Assembly: GCA_900751685.1 (NCBI GenBank)
Contig: CAADSR010000086.1
Location: 1-40,269, forward strand
Length of the DNA stretch: 40,269 nt
Origin: Clostridia bacterium
GTDB lineage: Bacteria; Bacillota; Clostridia; UBA1381
Reading direction: 5' to 3'
Position numbers and translations under genes: made by a program. The notes under the pieces were generated by a model. The model ran no database searches, was not told the origin of the DNA, and saw only the letters and a list, made by a program, of their open reading frames with translations. Shown here in pieces: positions 1-9,305 of the stretch (positions within the stretch are counted from its first letter, which is position 1; every line of letters starts with the position of its first letter).

Positions 1-2
1 AT

Positions 3-110
3 GCGGTATCGGAAGTAAAGGATATCGGAGGAAAGCGCGGGGTATACATCACGAAAGGATTAGAGCGGGGGAAGGGATACTACTTCGGTGTCGCTGTGAG
101 TGTTATATAA
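3..110 (+). CDS. C-terminal tail of an unidentified protein (partial)
   Basis: An open plus-strand frame enters from the left window edge and stops at TAA 108-110, leaving 35 residues. The composition (VSEVKDIGG, then GVYITKGLERGKGYYFG, ending VAVSVI) looks like real protein rather than noise, with a Gly-Lys turn and alternating hydrophobic residues as in a beta-rich C-terminal domain. I do not recognise the family. It ends 78 bases before the left end of the insertion sequence, so the element did not truncate it. It faces rpoC, which converges on it from the right. Confidence is limited because only the tail is visible. Confidence 0.45.
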   Translation, partial: AVSEVKDIGGKRGVYITKGLERGKGYYFGVAVSVI

Positions 111-187
111 AGGGGGAGGACCTCTTATTTTTTTGTTCTTTTTTATTTTATACCATATATTGTGTATTTGTGGTATATCCCCCTCTA

Positions 188-1443
188 AGTAGACACAATA
201 AAACCACCGATCTATCGGCGGTCCCGATACTTTTTGGGACTTGTTTTTAGGCGGCTATGGATCCGGATCTGATTATAATAATAAATAAAACGGTCAATAT
301 CCTTGTATAATTCTTCCTGCGTTGACGGACGGTAAAAGATATAGAATTCCTCTTTAAAATGCGAAAAGAACGATTCCGCACTTGCATTATCATAACAATC
401 CCCCACCCTCGAATGGGATATCATAATTCCTTTTTGATCTAATAATTCCTTGTATGCATTGGATGTAAATTGACAGCCCTGGTCTGAATGCAGGATAATC
501 TTTTTGCCCGGCTCTGCCGGACAGATCTTCTCAATTGCAGATAACACCAATTCATTATCATTTCTTGTTGAAATGCTATAGCTGACGATCTCAGCATTAA
601 ACAGATCTTTCACTGGACAAAGATAATACTTTTTCCCGTTCAGCAGTGGGAGCTCTGTAACGTCAATAACATATCTTGAATTTGGTGATGCACAATAAAA
701 CTCCCGGTTCAACATATTCGGCGCAATATTTTGCTTTATGTACTTCCTTGTACGCCATTTTTTACGGATAACTGCTTTGATCCCCAGCTCCCGTATCAAC
801 CGTTCTGTCCTCTTATGATTTATCTTAATATCTTGTACGTTCCTCAGCCAATAATGAATCCGCTTCTTTCCATACGTTCCTTTACTATCATGGTAACATT
901 GCAAGATCAGCTTCTTCAGATATTCATCCCCCCGCGCACGCTTGGAGAGCTGCCGGTTCAAGGATTTATAATAACTGCTCCGGTTGACTTTTAAACAGCG
1001 GCAACGTTCCACAATACTAAGCTGCACAGTAGATTCCTTTATAACAAGAAACTTGACTCTTAAATCAGACATTCCTGGTATCTTTTCTGCGGCTTTTTTC
1101 AAATATTCATTTTCCAGCCTTAAATACTCATTTTCTTTTTTTAATTTTCTTTCTTTACTTACAGAATATTTTAGCCCCTTTCGGCTTGAATCCACTTCAA
1201 AAAAACCCTCCCCATAGGCCTTATACTTCCTTACCCAATCTATCAGAGTACTTTTATCACAAATTTCATATAATCCACATACTGATTGATAGCTTAATTC
1301 TGTATTCAAATAAGTTTTAACTGCTGCTATCTTTAATGCTGTATCATATCTTTTCTGCTTTATCCCTTTTTTAGCCATAATATCTCCTTAAATCTGTAAA
1401 TTAGACATCCATTATTTTCCGGAGGTTTGAAAACTTGTCCACT
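188..1443 (-). mobile_element. IS3-family insertion sequence, apparently complete
   Basis: The transposase gene is bracketed by imperfect terminal inverted repeats: AGTAGACA at 188-195 on the left and TGTCCACT at 1436-1443 on the right (reverse complement AGTGGACA). Similarity continues further in, with AAACCACCG on the left matching AAACCTCCG on the reverse complement of the right end. A 3-bp direct repeat CTA flanks the element at 185-187 and 1444-1446, as expected for IS3-family target duplications. The total of about 1256 bp is normal for the family. It sits between the rpoC terminator and the tail of another gene, so it appears to disrupt no coding sequence. The exact ends are my reading and could be off by a base or two. 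Confidence 0.75.
212..1378 (-). CDS. IS3-family transposase, OrfA and OrfB in one frame
   Basis: The 388-residue protein starts with a helix-turn-helix DNA-binding region (about residues 10-60) followed by a charged leucine-zipper-like helix (75-97). An HTH_21 segment (about 120-200) and an rve/DDE integrase core come next. The catalytic triad is visible as D239 (VIDVTEL), D299 (LHSDQG) and E335 (NASAES), with exactly 35 residues between the last two. Most IS3 elements make the fusion transposase by programmed -1 frameshifting between orfA and orfB. Here both parts lie in one uninterrupted frame, and an internal Met at residue 103 marks where OrfB would normally begin. No catalytic residue is missing, so the enzyme could be active. 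Confidence 0.93.
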   Translation of the reverse strand: MAKKGIKQKRYDTALKIAAVKTYLNTELSYQSVCGLYEICDKSTLIDWVRKYKAYGEGFFEVDSSRKGLKYSVSKERKLKKENEYLRLENEYLKKAAEKIPGMSDLRVKFLVIKESTVQLSIVERCRCLKVNRSSYYKSLNRQLSKRARGDEYLKKLILQCYHDSKGTYGKKRIHYWLRNVQDIKINHKRTERLIRELGIKAVIRKKWRTRKYIKQNIAPNMLNREFYCASPNSRYVIDVTELPLLNGKKYYLCPVKDLFNAEIVSYSISTRNDNELVLSAIEKICPAEPGKKIILHSDQGCQFTSNAYKELLDQKGIMISHSRVGDCYDNASAESFFSHFKEEFYIFYRPSTQEELYKDIDRFIYYYNQIRIHSRLKTSPKKYRDRR

Positions 1444-1560
1444 CTATTGGGATTATATCAAAGTGAGCATGATTTGTAAATCCTAAATTTAAAAACAATC
1501 AAAAAAGAAGTCATAATATGTAATAATTTTGTTTATAATCAATATTTAACCATATATAAA

Positions 1561-1597
1561 TAAAAAAAGAGATCCGATCTTAATCATCGGATCTCTT
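1561..1597 (-). terminator. rpoBC operon terminator
   Basis: An 11-bp perfect stem (1568-1578 with 1586-1596, core GAGATCCGAT) has a 7-base loop. On the minus strand it is followed by a run of U (A tract at 1562-1567). It lies just after the rpoC stop codon at 1604-1606, a classic intrinsic terminator. Confidence 0.9.
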
Positions 1598-1603
1598 AAA
1601 AAT

Positions 1604-4600
1604 TTAAACTACTTCGCCTTGAATCTCTTCCCCATCAATTGTAATATTGATATCCTTATACATATTCATTCCTGTTCCAGCAGGAATTAATTTACCAATA
1701 ATAACATTTTCTTTCAGGCCAAGCAATGGGTCAACCTTACCCTTAATTGCTGCATCTGTAAGAACCTTTGTTGTTTCCTGGAAAGATGCTGCGGATAAGA
1801 ACGAATCTGTTGCCAAAGAAGCTTTTGTGATACCAAGTAATACTGGAGAATAAGTTGCATATCTTCCGCCGCCGTTTTCATCCAGCTTTTTGTTTGCCTC
1901 ATTCAATTCAAAAATGTCAACTAAAGCGCCGATCAAAAGATTGGTATCTCCCGCATCTTCTACACGCACCTTACGAAGCATCTGCCTGGTGATAACCTCT
2001 ACGTGCTTATCGTTGATATCCACACCCTGCATCCGGTAGGTCCTTTGAACTTCACGGGTGATATAGACCTGAACTGCGTGAGGGCCTTTAATATGAAGAA
2101 TATCATTTGGATTTACAGAACCTGCTGTAAGCTCGTCACCCTTTTCAATAACATCCCCATCACGTACTTTAATGCTGGAGCCATATGGAATCACATAAGT
2201 TTTGCTTTCCCCATTTTCATCGTCTGTGATGGTCACTTCACGTTTCCGTTTAGAATCGCTGACAGTAACCGTTCCTCCAATTTCAGAAATAATAGCAAGA
2301 CCCTTTGGTTTCCGGGCTTCAAACAATTCTTCAATACGCGGAAGACCTTGCGTAATATCGCTTCCTGAAGCCACACCGCCGGCATGGAAGGTACGCATTG
2401 TAAGCTGTGTACCAGGCTCACCAATGGATTGAGCGGCAATGATACCAACTGCCTCACCCACATTTACCAAATCACCTGTTGCAAGGTTTGTTCCATAACA
2501 TTTTGCACAAACACCGATCTTACTTTGACAGGTCAATACACTTCGGATATAAACCTGTTTTATTCCAGCATTAATAATTGTATTCGCCTGGTCATCTGTA
2601 ATCAGCTTACCTGCTTCTACAATAATCTCACCCGTTTCCGGATGTGCTATATTTTCCATCGACATACGCCCTAAGATACGGTCAAACAAGGGTTCAATGA
2701 CTTCTTTTCCATCTGTGATCTCAGAAACCCATTCACCTTCTGTTGTGCCGCAATCTACTTCACGGACAATAACATCCTGGGAAACATCAACCAAACGTCG
2801 TGTCAAATATCCTGAATCGGCTGTACGAAGAGCTGTATCTGTAAGACCCTTACGCGCACCATGAGAAGAAATAAAGTATTCCAATACGTTAAGTCCTTCA
2901 CGGAAATTAGCACGGATCGGGATTTCGATCGTACGTCCGGAGGTATCGGCCATCAAACCACGCATCGCTGCGAGCTGACGGATCTGGTTGACACTACCAC
3001 GGGCACCGGAATCCGCCATCATAAAGATTGGATTAAATTCCCCAAGGTGTTCCATCATGGCGTCTGTTACATCGGAGGATGCTTTCGCCCAGATTTTAAT
3101 AACTTGCTGATACCGTTCCTCATTTGTTAATAAACCACGGCGGAATTGACGCACGATTTTATCAATATCTTCCTCTGCTTTTGCGAGGATCGCTTTTTTC
3201 TTTTCTGGCACCTCAATATCAGATACCGCAACCGTGATCGCCCCACGGGTAGAATATTTATAACCGGTAGCTTTGATTAGATCCAGCATTTCAGCTGTTT
3301 CCGTCGTACCATGGACACGGATACAACGGTCAATGATCTTACCCAGTTGTTTTTTACCTGCAATAAAGTTGATCTCAAAATCAAACATCGTATCAGGGTT
3401 CGTACGGTCTACATATCCCAAATCCTGAGGGATATTTTGATTAAAGATGATCCGCCCTACTGTAATATCTACAAGCTTTGTTCTCCGTTCTCCATCAATT
3501 TCCTTTTCTACAAGAACCTTGATCGGAGAATGTAGACCAATCGCTTTATTGTCATAAGCCAATAAAGCTTCTTCAATACTGGAATAACAATTTGGATGCC
3601 AGGTCGTATCCTGGTCACGTCCTTCGTAATCCTTACCCCCTAATTCATCATGCTTTACAATGGTAAGATAGTAAGAACCCAAAATCATATCCTGTGTTGG
3701 CACGGTTACAGGATGGCCATCCTGCGGCTTTAACAGGTTGTTTGCAGAAAGCATCAAAAACCGTGCCTCCGCTTGTGCCTCCGGAGAAAGAGGAACGTGA
3801 ACCGCCATCTGGTCACCGTCAAAGTCAGCATTGTAAGCGGTACAAACAAGTGGATGGAGCTTTAACGCACGGCCTTCCACCAATCTCGGTTCAAATGCCT
3901 GGATCCCAAGGCGGTGAAGGGTCGGCGCACGGTTCAAGAGCACTGGATGCTCCTTAATAACATCTTCAAGAACATCCCAAACCTCTGGCTTTGCGCGTTC
4001 TACCATCCGTTTTGCGCTTTTTATATTATGAGCAAGTCCTCTAGCCACTAATTCTTTCATTACAAATGGCTTAAATAGCTCAATTGCCATTTCTTTCGGC
4101 AAGCCACACTGATAAATTTTCATTTCCGGCCCTACAACGATAACGGAACGACCAGAGTAGTCAACACGTTTTCCCAACAAGTTTTGACGGAAACGCCCTT
4201 GCTTTCCTTTTAAAAGGTCAGACAAGGATTTTAACGGGCGGTTACCCGGCCCTGTCACAGTACGGCCACGGCGCCCATTGTTGATCAGGGCATCCACCGC
4301 TTCTTGCAGCATACGTTTTTCATTGCGGATAATAATATCCGGCGCGCCTAATTCCAAAAGACGTTTTAAACGGTTGTTCCGGTTGATTACACGCCGGTAT
4401 AAATCATTTAAGTCACTGGTCGCAAAACGTCCCCCATCCAATTGAACCATTGGCCGCAGCTCCGGCGGAATAACAGGAACAACGGAAAGGATCATCCATT
4501 CCGGGCGGTTTCCTGACAGACGGAACGCTTCTACGATTTCAAGACGTTTGATGATCCTGGCCTTTTTTTGACCTTGCGCACCATCCAGCTCTTCCTTCAA

Positions 4601-5170
4601 ATCAACCGAAAGCTCTTCCAAATTAATTTGTGAAAGCAGGTCACGGATCGCTTCCGCACCCATACCGGCCTTAAATTTATCGCCATATTTTTCATAAGCT
4701 TCCCGGTATTCCCGCTCTGATAGGATTTGATTTTTCATTAGATTCGATTTTCCTGCATCCGTCACAATATAAGATGCAAAATATAGTACCTTCTCCAACT
4801 GGCGCGGAGATAAGTCAAGGATCAGCCCCATCGAAGAAGGAACTCCTTTGAAGTACCAAATATGGGAAACCGGTGTTGCTAATTCAATATGCCCCATCCG
4901 TTCCCGGCGGACTTTTGACTTTGTGACCTCTACACCACAGCGGTCACAAATAACACCCTTATAACGAATTTTTTTATATTTACCACAATGACATTCCCAG
5001 TCCTTTTGCGGTCCGAAAATCTTTTCACAGAACAGGCCATCACGTTCCGGTTTTAAAGTACGGTAATTGATGGTTTCTGGTTTTTTAACCTCTCCATGAG
5101 ACCAAGCCAAAATAGTTTCTGGAGATGCTAAACCAATTTTTATTGCTTCAAAACTGTTAAATTCTAACAT
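1604..5170 (-). CDS. rpoC: DNA-directed RNA polymerase subunit beta'
   Basis: This is the 1188-residue large subunit of RNA polymerase and carries the catalytic magnesium site. The N-terminal zinc ribbon is intact (C60, C62, C75, C78). The invariant NADFDGD metal-binding motif is near residue 450. The second zinc site is formed by Cys near 807, 879, 886 and 889 (CQSKIGVCAKC). The trigger loop and bridge-helix regions read normally. The start is fixed by GGAGG seven bases upstream of ATG 5170. It follows rpoB by about 50 bases and forms an operon with it. A strong terminator ends the unit, so rpsL, rpsG and fusA, often found downstream, are not linked here. Confidence 0.98.
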   Translation of the reverse strand: MLEFNSFEAIKIGLASPETILAWSHGEVKKPETINYRTLKPERDGLFCEKIFGPQKDWECHCGKYKKIRYKGVICDRCGVEVTKSKVRRERMGHIELATPVSHIWYFKGVPSSMGLILDLSPRQLEKVLYFASYIVTDAGKSNLMKNQILSEREYREAYEKYGDKFKAGMGAEAIRDLLSQINLEELSVDLKEELDGAQGQKKARIIKRLEIVEAFRLSGNRPEWMILSVVPVIPPELRPMVQLDGGRFATSDLNDLYRRVINRNNRLKRLLELGAPDIIIRNEKRMLQEAVDALINNGRRGRTVTGPGNRPLKSLSDLLKGKQGRFRQNLLGKRVDYSGRSVIVVGPEMKIYQCGLPKEMAIELFKPFVMKELVARGLAHNIKSAKRMVERAKPEVWDVLEDVIKEHPVLLNRAPTLHRLGIQAFEPRLVEGRALKLHPLVCTAYNADFDGDQMAVHVPLSPEAQAEARFLMLSANNLLKPQDGHPVTVPTQDMILGSYYLTIVKHDELGGKDYEGRDQDTTWHPNCYSSIEEALLAYDNKAIGLHSPIKVLVEKEIDGERRTKLVDITVGRIIFNQNIPQDLGYVDRTNPDTMFDFEINFIAGKKQLGKIIDRCIRVHGTTETAEMLDLIKATGYKYSTRGAITVAVSDIEVPEKKKAILAKAEEDIDKIVRQFRRGLLTNEERYQQVIKIWAKASSDVTDAMMEHLGEFNPIFMMADSGARGSVNQIRQLAAMRGLMADTSGRTIEIPIRANFREGLNVLEYFISSHGARKGLTDTALRTADSGYLTRRLVDVSQDVIVREVDCGTTEGEWVSEITDGKEVIEPLFDRILGRMSMENIAHPETGEIIVEAGKLITDDQANTIINAGIKQVYIRSVLTCQSKIGVCAKCYGTNLATGDLVNVGEAVGIIAAQSIGEPGTQLTMRTFHAGGVASGSDITQGLPRIEELFEARKPKGLAIISEIGGTVTVSDSKRKREVTITDDENGESKTYVIPYGSSIKVRDGDVIEKGDELTAGSVNPNDILHIKGPHAVQVYITREVQRTYRMQGVDINDKHVEVITRQMLRKVRVEDAGDTNLLIGALVDIFELNEANKKLDENGGGRYATYSPVLLGITKASLATDSFLSAASFQETTKVLTDAAIKGKVDPLLGLKENVIIGKLIPAGTGMNMYKDINITIDGEEIQGEVV

Positions 5171-5220
5171 TCAAAAACCTCCATGTCGAGTTCATTGATT
5201 TTTATTTTTTCAAATGTACT

Positions 5221-8200
5221 CTAAAAATCCAGATCGTCTTCTATAATGACATCAGAGTCAGGCTCTTCTTCCACTAAATCCTCTATGAGTTCTTCTTCCT
5301 CTTGTTCATAGGAAATATCATCTTCTAAATCATCCAAGAGCATATTTGCATCATCCAGATTTTCTTCATCCAATTGGTTTGTGATACCGTCACGGTCTTC
5401 CATTGTAGCGAGTAGATCATCTTTTACGATGGTGTCCTCTTCTTCATCCTCCAGCGACGCATCCAAATCAATTTCTTCCATGTTCCGGTTCAAAATTCTA
5501 ATATCAAGTGCCAAAGACTGCAATTCCTTTACCAATACCTTAAAGGATTCCGGAATACCCGATTTTGGTATATTTTCTCCCTTAACAATGGCCTCATAAG
5601 TTTTTACACGTCCAACAATATCGTCTGATTTTACTGTCAATATTTCCTGAAGCGTATAAGCAGCACCATAGGCCTCCAATGCCCATACTTCCATTTCTCC
5701 GAAACGCTGTCCGCCAAACTGCGCTTTACCGCCAAGAGGCTGTTGTGTTACCAAAGAATACGGTCCTGTGGAACGCGCATGGATCTTATCATCTACCAGA
5801 TGGTCAAGCTTCAAATAATACATGACACCGACTGTAACCGGATTATCAAACTTATCCCCGGTACGCCCGTCATAAACGACAGATTTGAAATCCGGACGAA
5901 GGCCGGCTTGTTCAAATGCGTCCTTGATATCATCATCCTCTGCCCCGTCAAATACAGAGGTTGCGATTTTGATCGGTTTTCCCTGCTGCAATCCAAGGGT
6001 ACGGTAAGCGTAGCCCAAGTGCATTTCAAGAACCTGACCGATATTCATACGGGAAGGCACACCCAGAGGGTTCAGTACGATCTGCAATGGTGTACCATCT
6101 TCCAGGAACGGCATATCCTCCTGGGGCAATACTCTCGATACAACACCCTTATTTCCGTGACGTCCAGCCATTTTATCCCCGACAGAGATTTTTCTCTTCT
6201 GGGCAATATAACAACGTACCACCTGGTTTACTCCAGGAGATAATTCGTCTCCATTTTCCCTTGTAAAGATCTTAACGTCAACAATGATACCGCTTTCCCC
6301 ATGAGGAACGCGCAGGGAAGTATCCCTTACTTCACGGGCTTTTTCACCAAAAATAGCACGAAGCAGGCGCTCTTCCGCAGTCAGCTCTGTCTCTCCCTTT
6401 GGCGTAACCTTACCAACTAAGATATCACCGGAATGAACCTCCGCACCGATACGGATGATCCCCTGGTCATTCAGATCCTTTAATGCGTCCTCTGATACAT
6501 TTGGAATATCCCTTGTGATTTCTTCCGGCCCTAATTTGGTATCCCGTGCCTCGCATTCGTATTCTTCAATATGAATGGATGTGAAAACATCATTTTTTAC
6601 AAGCTCTTCACTGATTAGGACAGCATCCTCATAGTTATATCCCTCCCAGGTCATAAAACCGATCAGGATATTTTTACCCAATGCCAGTTCTCCATTGTCC
6701 ATTGCAGGCCCGTCTGCAATAATGTCTCCCTTTTCAATGCGTTCTCCTGCTTTCACGATCGGGCGCTGGTTGATGCAGGTGCTTTGGTTCGAACGGGCAA
6801 ACTTAATTAATTTGTGATGGTGTTTTGCACCGGAATCACCTTTGATAATGATTTGGTCGGAGCTTACTTTTTCAACAACACCATCTTCTTTTGCCAATAC
6901 GGCAGAGCCGGAGTCTTTTGCAACCTTGTGCTCGATCCCTGTACCGATGATCGGGGAATCTGTTGTCAAAAGAGGTACTGCCTGACACTGCATGTTGGAG
7001 CCCATTAATGCGCGGTTCGCATCGTCGTTTTCCAGGAATGGGATACATGCTGTTACAACCGATACCAGCTGGCGCGGCGAAACATCCATAAAATCAATAT
7101 CGCTTCCCGGAACTTCCAAGATCTCATCACGGTAGCGGGCAGATACTTTTTTGTCTAAGAAATGGCCATCTTCATCCAAAGGCTCGTTTGCCTGGGCAAT
7201 GATGTACTCATCCTCGACGTCTGCCGTCATATAAATGATTTCCTCTGTAACACGGCCGGTTTCTTTATCTACTCTACGGTAAGGGGCTTCAATAAAGCCA
7301 TACTCATCGATCTGTGCAAAGGTTGCCAAAGAGGTGATCAGACCGATATTCGGTCCTTCCGGCGTCTCAATCGGACACATTCTCCCATAGTGGGAATAAT
7401 GCACGTCACGCACCTCAAATCCTGCACGTTCACGGGATAATCCGCCAGGGCCCAATGCTGAGATTCTCCGCTTATGACGAAGCTCTGCTAATGGGTTTGG
7501 CTGGTCCATGAACTGGGAAAGCTGTGAGGAACCGAAAAATTCATTGATCGTCGCAATGATCGGCCGGATATTGATCAGGGTTTGCGGCGTAATGATCTCT
7601 TGGTCCTGTACGGACATCCTTTCCCTTACCACACGCTCCATCCTTGCCAATCCGATCCTGAACTGGTTTTGAAGAAGCTCGCCTACACAGCGCAGTCGGC
7701 GGTTTCCAAGATGGTCGATATCATCTGTTGTCCCTGTGCCGTTGGCCAGGTTCATAATATAATTAATAGAAGCTAAAATATCATCGATCGTGATATGCTT
7801 CGGGCTAAGCTCATCCATACGTGCTTCAATCTGCTTTTTTGCCTCTTCATCAGAAGCGGCATTTTCAAGGATCTCCTCAAGCACACTGCGGCGTACTTTT
7901 TTGATATGGATATCCTCCACATCAAAATCTACATATTCTGAAAGATAGACCATATCATTGGAGAATACACGCACACGGTTTCCTTCTAATAATAGATCTA
8001 ATTTATTTACTCCCGCAATCTCAATGGCATTTGCCATTTCAGCGCTCAAACTGTCACCGGCATTTGCCAGGATTTCCCCGGTACGCGGGTCAATGATGTC
8101 ATCCGCCACTGTTTTTCCCTTGATCCGTGACGAGATCGCAAGCTTTTTATCAAACTTATAACGTCCTACTTTTGCTAAGTCATACCTTTTTGGATCAAAG

Positions 8201-8973
8201 AACATGTTCATGATCAGGGACTCAGCATTTTCAACGTTCAACGGCTCACCTGGTCTCAAACGTTTATAAATCTCCAGCAGCCCTTCATTCCGGTCTGTAG
8301 TAGAATCCTTTTCAAAGGTAGCTTGCAGCCTTGGGTCATCTCCAAACATCTCTAGTATCTCACCATTTGTAGAGATTCCAAGAGCACGGATCAAAACAGT
8401 GACCGGTAATTTCCGGGTACGGTCGATCCGGACAGAGAAGATATCATTTGAATCCGTTTCATATTCTAACCAGGCACCACGGTAAGGGATTACCGTTGAG
8501 GTGTAAAGAGGCTTACCAGTCTTATCCCGGTCAAAACCATAATAAATGCCCGGTGAACGGACCAGCTGGCTGACAATAACACGTTCCGCACCGTTAATAA
8601 TGAACGTTCCCTGCTCTGTCATCAGCGGAAAATCACCCATAAAGATTTCCTGCTCTTTGATTTCACCAGTCTCGGTGTTGATCAAACGCACGCTGACCCG
8701 CAGGGGTGCAGCATACTTTGCATCTCTTTCTTTACACTCTTCTACCGAATATTTTGAATTGTAATCCAAACGGTAGTCAAAAAACTCCAGGACAAGATTA
8801 CCCGAATGGTCTGTAATTGGAGAAATATCGTGAAAAACTTCGCGCAATCCTTCCTCCAGGAACCATTTGTAGGAGTTCTTTTGTACCTCGATCAAATTCG
8901 GCATATCCAAAACCTCTTTGATTTTGGAATAACTCAATCGGGTATTTTTGCCTACTTTCACCTCATGCACCAT
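5221..8973 (-). CDS. rpoB: DNA-directed RNA polymerase subunit beta
   Basis: The 1250-residue beta subunit has all core motifs, including the rifampicin pocket at about residues 481-507 and HGNKGVVSR near the active site. The C-terminus is a long acidic tail (DDLEDD, EQEEEELIEDL). AGGTGA precedes ATG 8973 at good spacing. In the rifampicin region the sequence reads MDQPNPLAELRHKRRISAL. Position 499 is therefore Arg where E. coli has Thr525, and position 492 is Pro where E. coli has Asn518. The gene opens its own operon with rpoC, and rplJ/rplL are not upstream. Instead there is an approximately 230-base gap facing a divergent DnaD-domain gene. I found no convincing consensus promoter on the minus strand in that gap. 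Confidence 0.98.
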   Translation of the reverse strand: MVHEVKVGKNTRLSYSKIKEVLDMPNLIEVQKNSYKWFLEEGLREVFHDISPITDHSGNLVLEFFDYRLDYNSKYSVEECKERDAKYAAPLRVSVRLINTETGEIKEQEIFMGDFPLMTEQGTFIINGAERVIVSQLVRSPGIYYGFDRDKTGKPLYTSTVIPYRGAWLEYETDSNDIFSVRIDRTRKLPVTVLIRALGISTNGEILEMFGDDPRLQATFEKDSTTDRNEGLLEIYKRLRPGEPLNVENAESLIMNMFFDPKRYDLAKVGRYKFDKKLAISSRIKGKTVADDIIDPRTGEILANAGDSLSAEMANAIEIAGVNKLDLLLEGNRVRVFSNDMVYLSEYVDFDVEDIHIKKVRRSVLEEILENAASDEEAKKQIEARMDELSPKHITIDDILASINYIMNLANGTGTTDDIDHLGNRRLRCVGELLQNQFRIGLARMERVVRERMSVQDQEIITPQTLINIRPIIATINEFFGSSQLSQFMDQPNPLAELRHKRRISALGPGGLSRERAGFEVRDVHYSHYGRMCPIETPEGPNIGLITSLATFAQIDEYGFIEAPYRRVDKETGRVTEEIIYMTADVEDEYIIAQANEPLDEDGHFLDKKVSARYRDEILEVPGSDIDFMDVSPRQLVSVVTACIPFLENDDANRALMGSNMQCQAVPLLTTDSPIIGTGIEHKVAKDSGSAVLAKEDGVVEKVSSDQIIIKGDSGAKHHHKLIKFARSNQSTCINQRPIVKAGERIEKGDIIADGPAMDNGELALGKNILIGFMTWEGYNYEDAVLISEELVKNDVFTSIHIEEYECEARDTKLGPEEITRDIPNVSEDALKDLNDQGIIRIGAEVHSGDILVGKVTPKGETELTAEERLLRAIFGEKAREVRDTSLRVPHGESGIIVDVKIFTRENGDELSPGVNQVVRCYIAQKRKISVGDKMAGRHGNKGVVSRVLPQEDMPFLEDGTPLQIVLNPLGVPSRMNIGQVLEMHLGYAYRTLGLQQGKPIKIATSVFDGAEDDDIKDAFEQAGLRPDFKSVVYDGRTGDKFDNPVTVGVMYYLKLDHLVDDKIHARSTGPYSLVTQQPLGGKAQFGGQRFGEMEVWALEAYGAAYTLQEILTVKSDDIVGRVKTYEAIVKGENIPKSGIPESFKVLVKELQSLALDIRILNRNMEEIDLDASLEDEEEDTIVKDDLLATMEDRDGITNQLDEENLDDANMLLDDLEDDISYEQEEEELIEDLVEEEPDSDVIIEDDLDF

Positions 8974-9102
8974 TAATAAATCACCTCATAAGTTAATTTA
9001 TACACAACAACTTCACATTGTTTTAGTGTCCTTTTGCTGCAATTCCCTACATATCTATACAATATGTACCGTGTATTTTAAAACATTGTCACAATACAGG
9101 TA

Positions 9103-9131
9103 TTGATTTTTGTATAATCTTATGTTATAAT
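9103..9131 (+). promoter_or_regulatory. Sigma-A-type promoter for the DnaD-domain gene
   Basis: TTGATT at 9103-9108 and TATAAT at 9126-9131 are separated by exactly 17 bases. The start codon lies at 9306, which implies a leader of roughly 165 bases in the divergent gap upstream of rpoB. Confidence 0.6.
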
Positions 9132-9305
9132 ACATACAATGATAATGTGAGAAATAGCGGATACTATGCTCATTTTAAGACTATAGTACAATTTATAATG
9201 TTATCATAAATGAAACGATATGTCAACAGGCATATTGTATTTTTTTTCACTTTTTATGGGATTTTTTTGGCGTTAGAGGAAAAATCAGAAAGGAAGGTGT
9301 TTTTT

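Noticed and set aside
8974..9130. Promoter for rpoB on the minus strand
   Set aside because: Only poor matches (for example TTGTAT with TATACA) could be found in the AT-rich gap; not enough to call one.
9210..9305. Upstream start for the DnaD-domain gene
   Set aside because: The extra 32 residues are hydrophobic, without a ribosome site, while ATG 9306 has AAGGAAGG and begins like the family.
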